From: Nocardia higoensis NBRC 100133 | Lineage (GTDB): Bacteria; Actinomycetota; Actinomycetes; Mycobacteriales; Mycobacteriaceae | Length of the DNA stretch: 64,000 nt | Reading direction: 5' to 3' | Assembly (NCBI RefSeq): GCF_000308595.1 | Contig: NZ_BAGA01000127.1 | Span: 1-64,000 of the forward strand | Shown here: positions 52,856 to 63,712 of the stretch, piece by piece | How the letters are laid out: each line of letters begins with the position of its first letter | Position numbering within the stretch: position 1 is the stretch's first letter | Made by a program: the position numbers and the translations under genes | The notes under the pieces: generated by a model | What the model was told of the DNA's origin: nothing | The model's database searches: none | The model's input: only the letters and a program-made list of their open reading frames with translations

Positions 52856-54267
52856 GTAATCGCTCGACCCTTACCGAACTCGCAGCGGGCGCTTTCGCCT
52901 CCGGTCCACGCTCGCGCTCCGGTCACCGCTATCGCGACGACGATCAGCCCTTCATGCCTGCTGCCGCACCGTTGCCCCCCTCGACGGACCAGCACCCCGC
53001 GAATCACCATGCCGCGCCCGCAGCCGGCGCCGGATTCGGCGCGCACGCCGCGGGCAACGCCGGCTGGGACGAAACCGCGGCCTGGAGCCGGGCGGGCGGC
53101 GCGTGGAACGAGGACACCACCTGGGACAACGGCACGGTGTGGCAGCAGGCTTCCGCCCACCGCGGGCCGGAAGCCCCGGATGCCTCCGCGTGGAATCAGG
53201 ATTCCGAAGCGTGGAACAACGATTCCGCCTGGAACGACGGCGCGGCCTGGAACCAGAACGACGGCGCGACCTGGCACCAGCAGAGTTCCTGGAACAACGG
53301 AAGCGCTTGGGGCACAACCGAAACCGCGGATTCCGACGCGGGCTGGAACCAGGGCGAAGCGAGCCAGTGGCAGGGCACCTGCGACAGCGACGCCTGGGCC
53401 CGCCAGTCGCAGTGGAACCCCGGGAACGAGAGCGGCTGGACCGACGACGAGGGCGATGACGACCGCTCGGGCAACGCCCCGGCCGCCACCCCCGCCGCGC
53501 CCGCTTTCATCCCCGGCCGGGGCACCGCCCGGCGCGGCGGCGCACACCGTGTGCCCGCCCCGCCCGGATCGCTCAAGGGTCGTGCCGCCGTCGTCGCCGT
53601 GGCCGCGGGCGCCGTGGTCGCCGCGGGCCAGGCCGCGATGGCCGACCCCGGTCAGCCGTCCCAGACCCTCGACTACGAAGCCGCAGGCCAGATCCACGAG
53701 ATCGCCGCGCAGTCGATGAGCCTGGAGGACCCGAACAACTCCTCCGCCTCGCCGCAGGTCCTCAACGTCGCCGCGCCCTCGAATCTGTCGCAGTTCAACG
53801 AGATCCTGGAGAACGGCCGTAAGTACGCCGAGGAACTGGCTGCCGCCGAGGCCGCCAAACTGCGGCCGCTGTTCGCCCAGTTCACCTACGGCAACTTCAC
53901 TTCGGGCTACGGCGCCCGCTGGGGCGTCCAGCACCTCGGTGTCGACATCGCCGCGCCCATCGGCACCCCGATCTACGCCGTTGCCGACGGTACCGTGATC
54001 GACGCGGGCCCGGCCTCCGGCTTCGGCATGTGGGTGCGGATCAAGCACGAGGACGGTACGGTCACCGTCTACGGCCACGTCGACACCGCGACCGTCTCGG
54101 TCGGCGAGTACGTGATGGCGGGCGATCAGATCGCCACGGTCGGCAACCGCGGCTTCTCGACCGGCCCGCACGTGCACTTCGAGGTCTGGCTCAACGGCAA
54201 CGACAAGGTGGACCCGCTGCCCTGGCTGGCCAGCCGCGGCATCTCCCTCGGCCAGTACCGCGGCTGA
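52852..54267 (+). CDS. M23-family (LytM) peptidoglycan endopeptidase with Trp/Asn-rich N-terminal region
   Basis: This 471-residue protein (start ATG 52852; an alternative in-frame ATG at 52714 adds 46 residues) has a C-terminal LytM zinc-peptidase domain with QHLGVDIAAP (His361, Asp365) and PHVHFEVW (His440, His442). Before it lies a hydrophobic segment ending AMADPG (about 242-262) that looks like an internal signal/anchor, and before that a Trp/Asn-rich region (about 72-197) with W every 6-10 residues (AWNQDSEAWNNDSAWNDGAAW). The equivalent gene in M. tuberculosis is Rv0950c. A coiled segment KYAEELAAAEAAKL precedes the peptidase domain. A terminator follows. Confidence 0.88.
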   Translation: MSNRSTLTELAAGAFASGPRSRSGHRYRDDDQPFMPAAAPLPPSTDQHPANHHAAPAAGAGFGAHAAGNAGWDETAAWSRAGGAWNEDTTWDNGTVWQQASAHRGPEAPDASAWNQDSEAWNNDSAWNDGAAWNQNDGATWHQQSSWNNGSAWGTTETADSDAGWNQGEASQWQGTCDSDAWARQSQWNPGNESGWTDDEGDDDRSGNAPAATPAAPAFIPGRGTARRGGAHRVPAPPGSLKGRAAVVAVAAGAVVAAGQAAMADPGQPSQTLDYEAAGQIHEIAAQSMSLEDPNNSSASPQVLNVAAPSNLSQFNEILENGRKYAEELAAAEAAKLRPLFAQFTYGNFTSGYGARWGVQHLGVDIAAPIGTPIYAVADGTVIDAGPASGFGMWVRIKHEDGTVTVYGHVDTATVSVGEYVMAGDQIATVGNRGFSTGPHVHFEVWLNGNDKVDPLPWLASRGISLGQYRG

Positions 54268-54295
54268 TCGTCGTAGCCACCACCGGAGACCATCG

Positions 54296-54327
54296 AACAC
54301 CCCGGAGCTCACCGAGCCCGGGGTGTT
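54296..54327 (+). terminator. Terminator of the M23 peptidase gene
   Basis: 10-bp arms AACACCCCGG and CCGGGGTGTT (54296-54305, 54318-54327) enclose an inner GCTC/GAGC stem and are followed by TCG, with TT at the end of the arm. It begins 28 bp after the stop. Confidence 0.75.
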
Positions 54328-54409
54328 TCGCATCCGGCCGGTGATGCTGCCCTCGGCTCGCCGGAAGCAGCGGCTCACCGCGAACGGTTCGGATCAGGGG
54401 CCGTTCACC

Positions 54410-54838
54410 TCAGGGCGCGGCGACGATCGCGAGCCCGATCAACGCGACGACTTTGACCACCTCGAGCGCCACGTAGTAGTAGTGCACCGTCGAGCGCGGC
54501 AGGTCCTCCCCCGCCGCCAGCACCTGGTTCGAGCGCCGGGTCAGCGGCGGCCGGATCACCACGAGCTGGACCGCGAGCACGACCACCGCGACACCGAGCC
54601 AGATCCACACCGAGGCCGACGGCCCCAGCACCACGCAGGCGAGCAGGAGCAGCGCCGCCCACACGGTTTCGGCGGTGTTCAAGGCTTGGAACACGATCCG
54701 GCCGATACCGAGCCCGAGCGGCACCGTCACCCCCGGCGCCCGGAACTTCAGGGGCGCCTCGAGGAACGAGATGGCCAGCACCATCCCCAGCCACAGCATC
54801 GGAAGAAACCAGACCAGATGTTGCGCGAAGCTGTCCAC
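54410..54838 (-). CDS. Four-helix membrane protein, unknown function
   Basis: This 142-residue protein has helices at about 7-25, 57-73, 76-96 and 120-140, with a conserved-looking loop PPLTRRSNQVLAAGEDLPRS. It begins MDSFAQHLVWFLPMLWLGMV. I do not recognise a named family beyond general small actinobacterial membrane proteins. It lies on the strand opposite to the M23 gene and 82 bp downstream of uvrD1/pcrA on the same strand. Confidence 0.75.
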   Translation of the reverse strand: MDSFAQHLVWFLPMLWLGMVLAISFLEAPLKFRAPGVTVPLGLGIGRIVFQALNTAETVWAALLLLACVVLGPSASVWIWLGVAVVVLAVQLVVIRPPLTRRSNQVLAAGEDLPRSTVHYYYVALEVVKVVALIGLAIVAAP

Positions 54839-54920
54839 GCCTCGACGCTACCCAGTGGTCCCGTGCGGGGGGAAGAGGCCCGAGACCGGGCCGAACGGCT
54901 CTTGCGCCACCCGGCCGGGC

Positions 54921-57509
54921 TCAGAGCTTGACCAGCGTCCTGCTGTGCTGCGGGATGAGCCGGACCCGGCCCACGTCTCCGCCGAAATCGATGGTCACGG
55001 TCTGCATCGTCCCGACATTGTCCACGGCGATCACGCGGCCGAGCCCGTACTTGTCGTCGCTGACCCGATCACCCACGGCGAGAACCAGATTCGAGGTGGC
55101 GCGCGACTTGCCCGGCGCGGGCCTGGCCGGTCCACGACGCGTTCCGCCGCGCGACTCCGGCCAGCCGTCACCGCGCGTCCAGTCCCGCTCCATGCCGTCG
55201 GTGTCCCCGCGCCGGCGCATCCCGGGTGAGTTCGCGGGTTCCAGCCTGCGCCAGTCCATCAGGTGGCCGGGAATTTCCTGCAGGAACCGCGATTCCGGAT
55301 TCGACACCGGCTGCCCCCAGCCCGAGCGGACCACCGCGCGGGTCAAGTACAGACGCTGCCTGGCGCGGGTGATGCCCACGTAGGCGAGCCTGCGCTCCTC
55401 GGCCAGTTCGGCCGGGTCGCCGAGCGCGCGCATATGCGGGAACTGCCCGTCCTCCCAGCCGGTCACGAAGACCACCGGGAACTCCAGGCCCTTGGCGGTG
55501 TGCAGGGTCATCATGGTGACCACGCCGGACCCCTCGTCGGGAATCTGGTCGGCGTCGGCGACCAGCGAGACGCGCTCCAGGAACGCCGCCAGCGACCCTG
55601 GATCGGGCTCACCCTCCCCCTGCTCGGGCAGCAGCCCCTCTTCACGCGCCGCGACCGCGTCGTCGTAGGCGCCCGCGCTGAATTCGCGTGCCACGCTGAC
55701 CAATTCGTTCAGATTGTCCAGGCGAGCGCCGTCCTGCGGGTCGTCGGATGCCTCCAGTTCGGCGCGATAGCCGGTGCGGTCGAGCACCGCTTCCACGACC
55801 GCGCCCACATCGGGGAAGTCGGCGTCCGGTTGTTCGCCCGCCGCCCTGATCTCCCCGAGCAGTTCGAGGAATCCGGCGATGGCGCGTTGGGCGCGCGTGT
55901 TCAGCAACGCCACCTTGCCCTCGGCGGCATCGCGCAGCGCCGCGGCGAAACTCAGCCCGCGCTGTTCGGCGTGCACGGCCACGCAGGCTTCCGCACGGTC
56001 GCCGATGCCGCGGCGGGGGGTGTTGAGGATGCGGCGCATGCTGACCGCGTCGTCGGGGTTCTCCAGCACCCGCAGGTAGGCGACGATGTCGCGGACCTCT
56101 TTGCGCTCGTAGAACCGCACGCCACCGACCAGCTTGTACGGCAGGCCCAGGCGGATGAAGGTCTCCTCCAGCGCCCGGGAGTTGTTGTTGGTGCGGTAGA
56201 AGACCGCGACATCGTTGTAGCTCGCCTCGCCGGCGTCGACCAGGCGATCGATCTCACGGGCGACGAACGCGGCCTCGTCGTGCTCGTTGTCGGCGACATA
56301 TCCGACGATCGGCTCGCCTTCGCCCGAATCGGTCCACAGCCGCTTCTCACGCCTGCCCTGATTGCGGGTGATGACCGCGTTGGCGGCGGAGAGAATGTTC
56401 TGCGTGGAGCGGTAGTTCTGCTCCAGCAGGATCGTCTCCGCGTCCGGGAAATCGCGCTCGAACTCCTCGATATTGCGGATGGTGGCGCCGCGGAAGGCGT
56501 AGATCGACTGGTCGGCGTCGCCCACCACGCACAGTTCACTCGGCGGCACGGTGTGCTCGTCCGCGGCCTGGTCCCCGGTCTTCGGCGCGAGCCCGACCAG
56601 TTCCCTGATCAGCACGTACTGCGCGTGATTGGTGTCCTGGTACTCGTCGACGAGCACATGCCGGAAGCGGCGGCGGTAATACTCGGCGACCTGGGGATGG
56701 TTCTGCAGCAACGCGACGGTCTCGCCGATGAGGTCGTCGAAGTCCATCGCGTTGGCCGCGCGGAGCCTGGCCTGGTACTCGGCGTAGACACGGGCGACCA
56801 GGACGGGCAACTCGGAATCGGCGGACCCGGCGGCCTCGGCGGCGGCCCGGTCCGGGTCGATCAGCTCGTTCTTGAGGTTGGAGATGGCGGTGGCCAGCAG
56901 GCGCGCGGAGTACTTCTTGGCGTCGATCTCGAGGTCGCGGCTGATCATGGTCAGCAGACGGCGCGAATCGTCGGCGTCGTAGATCGAGAAGTTGGAGTTC
57001 AGGCCGGGCAGCAGGGCGGCCTGGGTGCGCAGGATCCGCACGCAGCTGGAGTGGAAGGTCGAGACCCACATGGTGGCCGCGCGCGGGCCGACCAGCCCGG
57101 CCACGCGCTCACGCATCTCGGCGGCGGCCTTGTTGGTGAAGGTGATCGCCAGGACCTGGCCGGGCGACACATCGCGGGCGGCCAGCAGGTAGGCGATGCG
57201 CCGGGTGAGCACGGCGGTCTTGCCCGATCCGGCGCCTGCCACGATCAGCAGCGGCGCACCCGCGTGCACGACCGCGGCCCGCTGTTGCGGATTGAGCCCG
57301 TCGAGCAGCTTCTCCACCCGGTCGGCGCGCTGCTGTTCCCGCTCGGCGCGCCACCGCGTCTGCTCCTCGGAGGGCCGCTCCTCGGCATGCCTGCGGGCCA
57401 GCTCGTCGGCGCGCTGTTGGGCACGCTCGGCCAGTGTGCGACCGGTAGAGTTCGGTTGGGGAGCGCCCGTCTGGGGAGCTGTCGTCTGGGGAGCCGCCGT
57501 CATGTCCAT
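54921..57509 (-). CDS. pcrA: ATP-dependent DNA helicase UvrD1/PcrA
   Basis: This 862-residue SF1A helicase (UvrD1/PcrA, 3'-5' unwinding in repair) has motif I GAGSGKTAVLTRRI, motif II VDEYQDTN, motif III VGDADQSIYAFRGA, motif IV QNYRSTQNIL, motif V VVTMMTLHTAKGLEFPVVFVTGWEDGQFPH and motif VI YVGITRARQRLY. The C-terminal end has VGDRVSDDKYGLGRVIAVD, the Tudor-like RNA-polymerase-binding element of PcrA. The N-terminus has a Thr/Pro-rich extension. The divergent chorismate mutase gene and order match Rv0949-Rv0948c. Confidence 0.96.
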   Translation of the reverse strand: MDMTAAPQTTAPQTGAPQPNSTGRTLAERAQQRADELARRHAEERPSEEQTRWRAEREQQRADRVEKLLDGLNPQQRAAVVHAGAPLLIVAGAGSGKTAVLTRRIAYLLAARDVSPGQVLAITFTNKAAAEMRERVAGLVGPRAATMWVSTFHSSCVRILRTQAALLPGLNSNFSIYDADDSRRLLTMISRDLEIDAKKYSARLLATAISNLKNELIDPDRAAAEAAGSADSELPVLVARVYAEYQARLRAANAMDFDDLIGETVALLQNHPQVAEYYRRRFRHVLVDEYQDTNHAQYVLIRELVGLAPKTGDQAADEHTVPPSELCVVGDADQSIYAFRGATIRNIEEFERDFPDAETILLEQNYRSTQNILSAANAVITRNQGRREKRLWTDSGEGEPIVGYVADNEHDEAAFVAREIDRLVDAGEASYNDVAVFYRTNNNSRALEETFIRLGLPYKLVGGVRFYERKEVRDIVAYLRVLENPDDAVSMRRILNTPRRGIGDRAEACVAVHAEQRGLSFAAALRDAAEGKVALLNTRAQRAIAGFLELLGEIRAAGEQPDADFPDVGAVVEAVLDRTGYRAELEASDDPQDGARLDNLNELVSVAREFSAGAYDDAVAAREEGLLPEQGEGEPDPGSLAAFLERVSLVADADQIPDEGSGVVTMMTLHTAKGLEFPVVFVTGWEDGQFPHMRALGDPAELAEERRLAYVGITRARQRLYLTRAVVRSGWGQPVSNPESRFLQEIPGHLMDWRRLEPANSPGMRRRGDTDGMERDWTRGDGWPESRGGTRRGPARPAPGKSRATSNLVLAVGDRVSDDKYGLGRVIAVDNVGTMQTVTIDFGGDVGRVRLIPQHSRTLVKL

Positions 57510-57822
57510 TGCCCGTCCACGCTACCGGCGGACACCGACAGGCGCGACGCCCCGTCCCCTCCGCAGCGGGTGCTCGACGAATTTGCAAAATGACATGTTT
57601 TGCATTGTTCGGAAGCCATGGCAGACTGGCCGACGCGTATCGGTTCGGCCACGATGCGTCCGTGTTGACGGTTCGGCGGCGACCGAGATCACGCATCCGG
57701 TGGCTGAGCGCGTACTACTGGGGGGAGTATGGAACCCGCCAGGTCTGTTTCACGGTGAAAGAACGGGTCGGTAACGCGCAACACACGCGCGCCGATCCAC
57801 GTTCTGACACGAGGAGATGAAT
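57510..57822. promoter_or_regulatory. Divergent region between pcrA and chorismate mutase
   Basis: This 313-bp gap has an AT-rich island (57580-57612) with an inverted repeat, and near 57720 a GGGGGGAG plus ATG opening a 9-codon frame (57729-57758) before the chorismate mutase gene. The short frame has no aromatic codons, so it is not a likely attenuator peptide. Confidence 0.45.
57584..57604. promoter_or_regulatory. AT-rich inverted repeat TGCAAAA-N7-TTTTGCA
   Basis: Perfect 7-bp arms (57584-57590, 57598-57604) have a 7-nt spacer, 75 bp upstream of the pcrA start. The low GC against the surrounding DNA and the symmetry suggest a dimeric regulator site, possibly controlling pcrA. Confidence 0.55.
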
Positions 57823-58143
57823 ATGAGCACCCCTGCCACGACCACCGGGTCGGATGCGGCGCAGCCGCCCACCGGGTCCGACTCGGCACTGCCGCAGTCA
57901 GAGGCGGAGATCGACAAACTCCGTAAGGAGATCGACCGGCTCGACGCGGAGATCCTCGCCGCCATCAAGCGCCGCACCGAGATCTCCCGCCTCATCGGCC
58001 GCACCCGGATGGCCTCGGGTGGCCCGCGCCTGGTGCACAGCCGCGAGATGAAGGTGCTGGAGCGCTTCAGCGAGCTGGGTCAGGAAGGCCACACCCTCGC
58101 CATGCTGCTGCTGCGTCTGGGCCGCGGCCGTCTCGGCAGGTAG
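57823..58143 (+). CDS. Chorismate mutase (AroQ-delta type)
   Basis: This 106-residue intracellular mutase converts chorismate to prephenate. Core: EAEIDKLRKEIDRLDAEILAAIKRRTEISRLIGRTRM with the helix-1 Arg, and EMKVLERFSELG. The C-terminus LRLGRGRLGR resembles that of M. tuberculosis Rv0948c, which binds and is boosted by DAHP synthase. ATG 57823 was preferred over 57817 because GAGGAG ends just before 57817. A terminator follows. Confidence 0.94.
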   Translation: MSTPATTTGSDAAQPPTGSDSALPQSEAEIDKLRKEIDRLDAEILAAIKRRTEISRLIGRTRMASGGPRLVHSREMKVLERFSELGQEGHTLAMLLLRLGRGRLGR

Positions 58144-58161
58144 CAACCACGAACTCACGCA

Positions 58162-58196
58162 CGAGGGTCGCGGTCCGTATCGGACTGCGACCCTCG
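58162..58196. terminator. Bidirectional terminator after chorismate mutase
   Basis: 16-bp arms (58162-58177, 58181-58196) contain one G-U wobble and have a 3-nt loop, between the convergent mutase and gabD genes. Confidence 0.88.
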
Positions 58197-58252
58197 ATTC
58201 GTGGGCGGTGCTGTGCCGTCCGAACGGCGGGTATCGCCTCGTGGACGGGCGC

Positions 58253-59704
58253 TCAGAGCGCGATGTACTTCGTGGACAGATACTCCTCGATGCCTTCGAA
58301 ACCGCCCTCCCGGCCGAAGCCGGATTCCTTGACGCCGCCGAACGGCGCGGCCGGGTCGGAGATGACGCCCCGATTCACCCCAACCATGCCCGTTTCCAGC
58401 CCCTCGGCGATCCGCAGCGCGCGATCCAGATCACGGGTGTAGACGTAGGCCACCAGCCCGTAACGGGTGTCGTTCGCGGCGGCCAGGCCCTGGTCCTCGG
58501 TGTCGAAGGTGACGATCGGCGCCACCGGCCCGAAGACCTCCTCGTCGAGGATGCGGGCCTTCTCCGGCACCTGGTCGAGCACCGTGGCCGGGTAGAAACA
58601 GCCCGCACCGCCCGGCGCCGAACCACCGAGCCGGACCCGAGCGCCGAGCGCGACCGCGTCCTCGACCAGATCGGTGACGGTGGCCAGCTGGTCGGCGTTG
58701 ATCAACGGCCCCAGCGTGGTCTCCGGGTCCGCACCCGGCCCCATCCGCACCGAGTCCCGCACCGCCGCCACGAACTTGTCGATGAACTCCTCGGCCACCG
58801 CGCTGTGCACGTGGAACCGGTTGGCCGCCGTGCACGCCTCGCCTCCGTTGCGGAGCTTGGCCAGCACCGCGCCCTGCACCGCGGCGTCGACATCGGCGTC
58901 GTCGAACACCACGAAGGGCGCATTGCCGCCGAGTTCCATCGAGGTGCGCAGCAGCTTGCCCGCGGACTGCTCCACCAGCTTCTTGCCGACCTCGGTGGAG
59001 CCGGTGAAGGTCAGCTTGCGCAGCCGCGGGTCGTCGAGCAGCGCGCCGGTGACCGCCCCGGAACGCTTGGTCGTGATCACCGAGAGCACCCCGTCGGGCA
59101 GACCGGCCTCCGAGCACAGCCGGGCGAGCAGCAGCATGGTCAACGGCGTCTCGGAAGCGGGCTTGACGATCATGGTGCATCCCGCGGCCAGCGCCGGGCC
59201 GATCTTGCGGGTGCCCATGGCCAGCGGGAAGTTCCACGGCGTGATGGCCAGCGCGGGCCCCACCGGCTGCTTGTGCACGATGATTCGCCCGGTCCCCGAG
59301 GGTGCGTGCTGGTAGCGGCCGTGCACCCGCACCGCCTCCTCGCTGAACCAGCGGAAGAACTCCGCGCCGTAGCGCACCTCGTTGCGGCTCTCCGGCAGCG
59401 CCTTACCCATTTCCAGGGTCATCAGCAGGGCGAATTCCTCCGCTCGCGCGGTGATCGCCTCGAACACCGCGCGCAGGATCTCGCCGCGCTCGCGGGCGGA
59501 GGTGGCCGCCCATTCGGACTGGACCGCTGTCGCGGCGTCGAGAGCGCGCAGCGCGTCGTCCGGGGTGGCGTCGGCGACTTCGGTGATCACCTCCCCGGTG
59601 GCGGGATTGTGCACGGGGAAGGTGGCGCCGCCGGTGGCATCGACGGGTCCGCCGATCCACAGTCGCGTCGGGACGAATTCGAGTAGTTCGCGTTCGGACA
59701 CCAT
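58253..59704 (-). CDS. gabD: NAD(P)-dependent succinate-semialdehyde dehydrogenase
   Basis: This 483-residue aldehyde dehydrogenase has the Glu motif MELGGNAPFVVF, the catalytic Cys in NGGEACTAANRFHVH, the Rossmann segment FTGSTEVGKKL and the C-terminal PFGGVKESGFGREGG. The size and sequence ALAITPWNFPLAMGTRKIGPALAAG match GabD-type enzymes, which oxidise succinic semialdehyde to succinate in GABA degradation or a TCA bypass. A neighbouring transaminase was not seen. It is divergent from pgi. Confidence 0.9.
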   Translation of the reverse strand: MVSERELLEFVPTRLWIGGPVDATGGATFPVHNPATGEVITEVADATPDDALRALDAATAVQSEWAATSARERGEILRAVFEAITARAEEFALLMTLEMGKALPESRNEVRYGAEFFRWFSEEAVRVHGRYQHAPSGTGRIIVHKQPVGPALAITPWNFPLAMGTRKIGPALAAGCTMIVKPASETPLTMLLLARLCSEAGLPDGVLSVITTKRSGAVTGALLDDPRLRKLTFTGSTEVGKKLVEQSAGKLLRTSMELGGNAPFVVFDDADVDAAVQGAVLAKLRNGGEACTAANRFHVHSAVAEEFIDKFVAAVRDSVRMGPGADPETTLGPLINADQLATVTDLVEDAVALGARVRLGGSAPGGAGCFYPATVLDQVPEKARILDEEVFGPVAPIVTFDTEDQGLAAANDTRYGLVAYVYTRDLDRALRIAEGLETGMVGVNRGVISDPAAPFGGVKESGFGREGGFEGIEEYLSTKYIAL

Positions 59705-59842
59705 GACGCCAGCCTAGACAGCTCGGGCTTCGGGAGACTGTGGCTTCGCACGGGGATTTCACCTCGATTCGCACCGTTGTCCCTGTCCATGGCCCGTCGT
59801 CGCCGCCGCCGGTGAGCATTGCCCGTGCATGCCCGGGCGGCT

Positions 59843-61498
<1,656 letters not shown>

Positions 61499-61543
61499 GC
61501 CTGGCCTGTTCCGCGGAGCCGAGACGAACCGCCCGGCCGAGGC

Positions 61544-62524
61544 TCACTCCTCTCGGAGGTAATCCTTCACCGCGAGCACCGCGATCCGCCGCGTCTCGGT
61601 ACAGCTGTGTCCGGTCACTCGAAGCAACTCGATCCACGGCTCGGTGTCGCCGTTGTGATCGACGACGGGGAAGGGTCGGTCGGCTCCGACCCTGATCTCG
61701 ATCATGCAGTAGTCGTTCGCACTGGTCTCCTCGGTCGCGTCGACGCCCACGATGCGCAATCGCCGCATGTGCGACTGGACGTGAGTCGCCACGCTCACCG
61801 GCTTGTGCATATAAGCGATTTTGTATCGGTTGATATCGGTCGGCACATGATCGAAGCCGAGCTTGTAGTCGCAGACGAAAGGGCTCAGCGCACTGATGGC
61901 GAATCGCTGATCGGGATCGTATGCGGTGTTCAGCGCAGCGCACGGGTCGCGCTGCCATCCCAGCGTCTGCGGCATGCGCGTCGATTCCGCTCGCAACGGT
62001 CTCGTCGAGAACAACGGCTCGGAGTCCGTCACGATCCGGCGCAACTGTCCGCACAGGTCCCCGTCGGGTGAGCCGTCGATCGAGTAGAAGAACGACCGGA
62101 TGTCGTTGAAGTACACGGTGATGTGGCAACGCGTGCCGCTGTCCAGCACGTGCGCGGTGCGGTCGGCGATCTTGATCTCCTGCCCGGCGCGGTCGGGGGT
62201 GATCGACAGGAGAACCGAGACACTGCCCACCCCGTTGGTCGTGGTGGTGGAGTCGAAACGCACGACGCAGGCGTCGGGTTCGTGGTCCGCGCCGAAGTAG
62301 CGGGGTGTGCCGACGTGCGCGATGATCGCCTCTTCGTCGAGCATGCCGCAGGGGTCGATCTGCCGCATAGTGTCGGAGTCGCTCATCACCTCGGCGGCCC
62401 TCGCGCGGTCGGGCCCGGCCGATCCGCGATAACCGGTGCCCTCGGACACGGCGAAACCTTCCACCGTGCATCCGCCTGCCAACGCGGCCGCGGCGAGAAC
62501 GGCCAGAACTCGTCGCCGGATCAT
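61544..62524 (-). CDS. DUF3558-like secreted lipoprotein, second of a coupled pair
   Basis: This 326-residue protein has MIRRRVLAVLAAAALAGGC (lipobox LAGGC, Cys19). It has several Cys in pairs (IDPCGMLDEEAI, DACVVRF, RCHITV, DPCAALN), the DPC-x-LL/x-x pattern typical of DUF3558 proteins, repeated twice. Its ATG overlaps the TGA of the preceding lipoprotein gene (ATGA). Function unknown; an outer-envelope or secreted sensor role can only be guessed. Confidence 0.78.
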   Translation of the reverse strand: MIRRRVLAVLAAAALAGGCTVEGFAVSEGTGYRGSAGPDRARAAEVMSDSDTMRQIDPCGMLDEEAIIAHVGTPRYFGADHEPDACVVRFDSTTTTNGVGSVSVLLSITPDRAGQEIKIADRTAHVLDSGTRCHITVYFNDIRSFFYSIDGSPDGDLCGQLRRIVTDSEPLFSTRPLRAESTRMPQTLGWQRDPCAALNTAYDPDQRFAISALSPFVCDYKLGFDHVPTDINRYKIAYMHKPVSVATHVQSHMRRLRIVGVDATEETSANDYCMIEIRVGADRPFPVVDHNGDTEPWIELLRVTGHSCTETRRIAVLAVKDYLREE

Positions 62525-63564
62525 CGATCGACCCCGAACAACTCGAGCGCCGTGGGGATGATCGCGCGCGTGACCTCGCAGACGCCCGACAACTGTCCTG
62601 CCGACACGACGTGATCCTTCTCGGGCATACCGTGCTCGTAGGTCGGCCCCACCGGGAACCGGAAGAGGCAGCTCTGCTCGCCGAGGCTCGTCTTCGTCTC
62701 GACCAACACCGGATGGCCGGCGATGGTTTCGACCACCTGGCCCTCGCCGTAGGGTCGCAACGCCCCCTGCGGGCTGGTGAGGAGGAACGTCATGTGGATG
62801 ATGTTCTTCCCGCTCCACCATTCGCAGTCGTAGGGTTCGGTGGTCACGTCGAAGCGTTCGGCGGGAACGTTGTCCGGCATGTGCTCGAGAATTTCGCACG
62901 GGCTACGATCCGCCAGTGCGAGTTTCGCCGGCGACTGGCTGCGCAGCGGCACCCGGTCCTCGGCGAACATCGTCAATATCCGTATGGTCGTCTCCCGGAT
63001 GACGCCGCAATTGCCACCCACCGAGGCGGGAAATCCGAGGGCCGTGAGCAGGAGATACGGCACCGGTGGCACTTCCACGATGTCGGGCACCTCCGTTTGC
63101 TCGGCCGATGACGCCGAAGACCTGAACCGCATCGGAACCTTCACGTCACACCCGGTGCCGGAGTGCTTGACGATCGCCACCGTCTCACCGGCGATAGTCA
63201 CCGTTTCCTCATCCGAATACGGTTCGTAGCTGGAGAGATTCACCCGGATGCTCGCACCGGAACTGCCGGGGATCTCGACCCGGATCTGGCAATCCTCCAA
63301 CTGGGTGTCCGGCCCGGCGGAAATGACCGTGCCGAGTCCGCGAAAGTACTCCGGGTCGAGCAAGGCGCAGGGATCGACGGCCCGCACCTGCTCGGCGAGT
63401 TCCAGCTTCGCGTAATCCGCGGCGGGAACCGGCCGTCCGAAGATGGTGACCGTCTCTGCCGGGGGTGGATCCGGCGGCGTCCACGGTGTCGATGCTTCGG
63501 CCGAGCACGCCACCGCGCTCACAGACATCACGAGAATCAGCGCTACACGCGCCGCTACAGACAT
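62521..63564 (-). CDS. DUF3558-like secreted lipoprotein, first of a coupled pair
   Basis: This 347-residue protein has a signal peptide and lipobox SAVAC (Cys20). Two DUF3558-type halves are visible: VDPCALLDPEYFRGLG with LEDCQIRVE, and later RSPCEILEHMPDNV with YDCEWWSGKN. The gene downstream is a related protein with the same arrangement, so the pair probably arose by duplication. No partner gene or function is known. Confidence 0.8.
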   Translation of the reverse strand: MSVAARVALILVMSVSAVACSAEASTPWTPPDPPPAETVTIFGRPVPAADYAKLELAEQVRAVDPCALLDPEYFRGLGTVISAGPDTQLEDCQIRVEIPGSSGASIRVNLSSYEPYSDEETVTIAGETVAIVKHSGTGCDVKVPMRFRSSASSAEQTEVPDIVEVPPVPYLLLTALGFPASVGGNCGVIRETTIRILTMFAEDRVPLRSQSPAKLALADRSPCEILEHMPDNVPAERFDVTTEPYDCEWWSGKNIIHMTFLLTSPQGALRPYGEGQVVETIAGHPVLVETKTSLGEQSCLFRFPVGPTYEHGMPEKDHVVSAGQLSGVCEVTRAIIPTALELFGVDR

Positions 63565-63712
63565 AACTGATCGCCACCCCCTGGAGACACCCTCGGATCA
63601 GGGCGGCTGAGCCCCCCTGTTCGGCAGCAAGTATGCCAAGCCCAGCGACGAGACGATCAATCGGTAGCCCGGCAGTTCGTTGCGGCACACCGTTGAGCGT
63701 GCCCCGGCCGGT

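Noticed and set aside
55263..57593. 776-codon frame opposite pcrA
   Set aside because: It is antisense to all helicase motifs, with no domain of its own.
57729..57758. Nine-codon attenuator peptide before chorismate mutase
   Set aside because: It has a good ribosome site but no aromatic codons and no visible competing hairpins.
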